From: Desulfobacteraceae bacterium
Lineage (GTDB): Bacteria > Desulfobacterota > Desulfobacteria > Desulfobacterales > UBA5616
Assembly: GCA_030620375.1 (NCBI GenBank)
Contig: JAUXEW010000172.1
Coordinates: forward strand, 1-6,240
DNA length: 6,240 nt
Direction of reading: 5' to 3'
Positions within the stretch are counted from its first letter, which is position 1. Every line of letters starts with the position of its first letter. Below are positions 5,168-6,240 of the stretch, in pieces. The position numbers and the translations under genes were made by a program. The notes below the pieces were generated by a model. That model worked only from the letters and a program-made list of their open reading frames with translations, was not told the DNA's origin and did not search any database.

Positions 5168-5773
5168 ATGAAATTTCCATGCAGCGGCGTAATATTAGCA
5201 GGCGGACAAAACAAACGCTTTGCCGGAAAAAACAAGGCGCTTTGCCGTATTAACGGCCAAAGAATCATTGATCGAATTTATTTAATATTCAAAGCGATTT
5301 TTAATGAAATCATTCTGGTCACCAACAACCCAATCGAATATCTGGATTGGGATGTAACCATTGCTTCCGATATTGTTCCTGTCCATTCTTCCTTGGCCGG
5401 GATTCACACCGGATTGTTTTACACCACAGCCCCTTATGTATTCATTTCGGCCTGTGATACCCCGTTTTTAAAAAAGGAACTGGTTGAATGCATTATCGAA
5501 CATATAGATCCGAATTTTGACGCGATTATTCCTGAAACATCCGCGGGTTTAGAGCCGCTTTGTGCCGCCTATTCCCGGGAATGTGTTAATATGATGAGAC
5601 AAAAGCTTCTGGAAAATAAGCTGAAAATTCAACGGATATTCAACAAAAATCGCATTAAGAAAATTCCTGAGCCTATACTCCGGAAGAAGGACAAGGATCT
5701 GATATCTTTTTTTAATATTAATTCACCGGAAGATTTGGCGATTGCACAAAAAATGATAGAAGCGTCACATTGA
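5168..5773 (+). CDS. mobA: Molybdenum cofactor guanylyltransferase
   Basis: A 201-aa cytosolic nucleotidyltransferase with a Rossmann-like fold. It transfers GMP from GTP to molybdopterin to give the (bis-)MGD cofactor used by enzymes of the DMSO reductase family, such as formate dehydrogenases. Visible motifs are GVILAGGQNKRFAGKNKAL (7-25, the GTP-binding signature with Lys23), the conserved Asp68, SLAGIHTGL (75-83), ACDTPF with the metal-binding Asp97 (95-100), EPLCAAYS (129-136) and FFNINSPEDL (181-190). The length is normal. The ATG has no clear Shine-Dalgarno; the upstream sequence is CTAAAGCGACATGCATT. An in-frame stop at 5147-5149 with no alternative start between supports this start all the same. 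The gene is followed after 39 nt by the MoaE-like gene on the same strand and is divergent from pyrR-moaB, which fits one shared cofactor locus. A related CTP-type (MocA-like) specificity is less likely but possible. Confidence 0.9.
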   Translation: MKFPCSGVILAGGQNKRFAGKNKALCRINGQRIIDRIYLIFKAIFNEIILVTNNPIEYLDWDVTIASDIVPVHSSLAGIHTGLFYTTAPYVFISACDTPFLKKELVECIIEHIDPNFDAIIPETSAGLEPLCAAYSRECVNMMRQKLLENKLKIQRIFNKNRIKKIPEPILRKKDKDLISFFNINSPEDLAIAQKMIEASH

Positions 5774-5812
5774 CCGTTTCGTAAAAATTGAAGGTTCAAA
5801 AAAAGGGATTAC

Positions 5813-6172
5813 ATGGAAATACACCGCTTAATTGACCGCATCAAGGAACACCCGGATTACCATAAGGTCGGCATGATTTTGTGCCATAACGGCGTGGTTC
5901 GCGGCACATCGCGGGATGGTAGAAAAGTCACCGGCCTGAAAGTTGTTGTCGATCATGAAAAATTGGCACACGTCATTGAAACCTATAAAAACCGGGCAGG
6001 GATAATTGAAATCCTGGTTGAAATTGCAGAAAACAAAGTGCTGAATATAGGAGATGATGTGATGGTTCTGGCAGTTGCCGGTGATGTTCGAGACAATGTC
6101 ATTTCAACGCTTCATGATACATTAAATGAGATTAAAACCACTGTTACCGAAAAAGAAGAATTTTTCGCCTAG
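5813..6172 (+). CDS. MoaE-like molybdopterin synthase large subunit homologue (divergent)
   Basis: A 119-aa protein, compared with about 150 aa for E. coli MoaE, that aligns by eye over the MoaE core. GVVRGTSRDGRKVTGL (27-42) corresponds to the GxVR region with Arg30. IGDDVMVLAVAGDVRDNV (79-96) corresponds to GDEIVFVGVTSAHRSSAF, and EIKTTVTEKEEF (106-117) to YLKTRAPFWKRE. Lys108 and Lys114 thus occupy about the places of the catalytic lysines 119 and 126, with a one-residue gap. The conserved His of the HR pair is replaced by Val (VR, Arg93), the IHRIGEL strand reads EIAENKVL, and the WK aromatic is absent. The protein may be a functional lineage-specific MoaE that joins MoaD in converting precursor Z, or a relative with another role in cofactor assembly. 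AAGGGA (5803-5808) with a 4-nt spacer supports the start. It lies 39 nt after mobA, probably in one operon. No moaD is in view. Confidence 0.72.
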   Translation: MEIHRLIDRIKEHPDYHKVGMILCHNGVVRGTSRDGRKVTGLKVVVDHEKLAHVIETYKNRAGIIEILVEIAENKVLNIGDDVMVLAVAGDVRDNVISTLHDTLNEIKTTVTEKEEFFA

Positions 6173-6240
6173 GGTTCACGAAGAAATAAGTTCGCAATCT
6201 TTAGGCGTTGCGGGGCCCGGCTGGCAAGGCGCGAAAACGC
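6173..6240. other. Unassigned GC-rich window end
   Basis: No coding region is recognisable after the MoaE-like stop. From about 6203 the sequence turns GC-rich. GCGTT (6205-6209) plus GCG (6210-6212) can pair with CGC (6230-6232) plus AACGC (6236-6240), with a 3-nt bulge, around the centre GGGCCC (6213-6218). This may be part of a terminator or a dispersed palindromic repeat, but it is cut by the window edge. Confidence 0.3.

Noticed and set aside
1..6240. CRISPR array, tRNA, rRNA, insertion sequence or defence system
   Set aside because: No regular spaced repeats, cloverleaf sequences, transposase or defence-type domains were seen on either strand.

Overview
The window looks like chromosomal DNA from a Gram-negative anaerobe, most likely a sulfate-reducing deltaproteobacterium (Desulfobacterota, Desulfobacteraceae-like). 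This rests on the moderate G+C, a PabB-PabC fusion, a PyrR protein and a compact MoaE-like protein of a type I associate with that group. It is inference from protein character; no rRNA or other phylogenetic marker is present.

Left part (1-1031): two small, AT-rich plus-strand genes. They encode a 74-aa DUF350-type membrane protein (41-265) and a 95-aa protein ending in a SEC-C zinc-binding motif (432-719). The spacer between them (266-431) starts right after a stop codon and has box-like ends (GCCGAAC...GTTATAC). Its flanks can pair imperfectly with unpaired bases, which resembles an integron attC site, so the pair may be old cassette DNA. The 312-bp gap at 720-1031 holds a large hairpin (765-798), a sigma70-like promoter region (869-911), a leader hairpin (928-957) and a textbook intrinsic terminator (983-1016). 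That terminator ends only 15 nt before the next start codon.

Middle part (1032-3867): a folate (p-aminobenzoate) operon. pabA is the glutamine amidotransferase. It overlaps by 8 nt a 749-aa fusion of PabB (ADC synthase) and PabC (ADC lyase) that begins at TTG. Together the two proteins carry every step from chorismate plus glutamine to p-aminobenzoate. The PIKGT motif marks PabB rather than anthranilate synthase. The terminator before pabA suggests attenuation.

Right part (3870-6240): moaB and pyrR run on the minus strand, with pyrR first. They meet the pab operon tail to tail with 2 nt between stop codons. From the pyrR start, a 247-bp divergent intergenic region leads to mobA and a MoaE-like gene on the plus strand. 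MoaB, MobA and the MoaE-like protein belong to molybdenum/tungsten cofactor synthesis, and PyrR is a pyrimidine regulator placed among them. The divergent region carries a perfect 17-bp palindrome next to a putative pyrR promoter and an inverted repeat in the pyrR 5' leader. The last 68 bp is non-coding as far as it can be seen and becomes GC-rich.

I see no CRISPR array, transposase, tRNA or rRNA. Most of the window is ordinary biosynthetic housekeeping. The points worth a second look are regulatory (pab attenuator, divergent palindrome, pyrR leader), the attC-like spacer, and the altered active-site surroundings of the MoaE-like protein.
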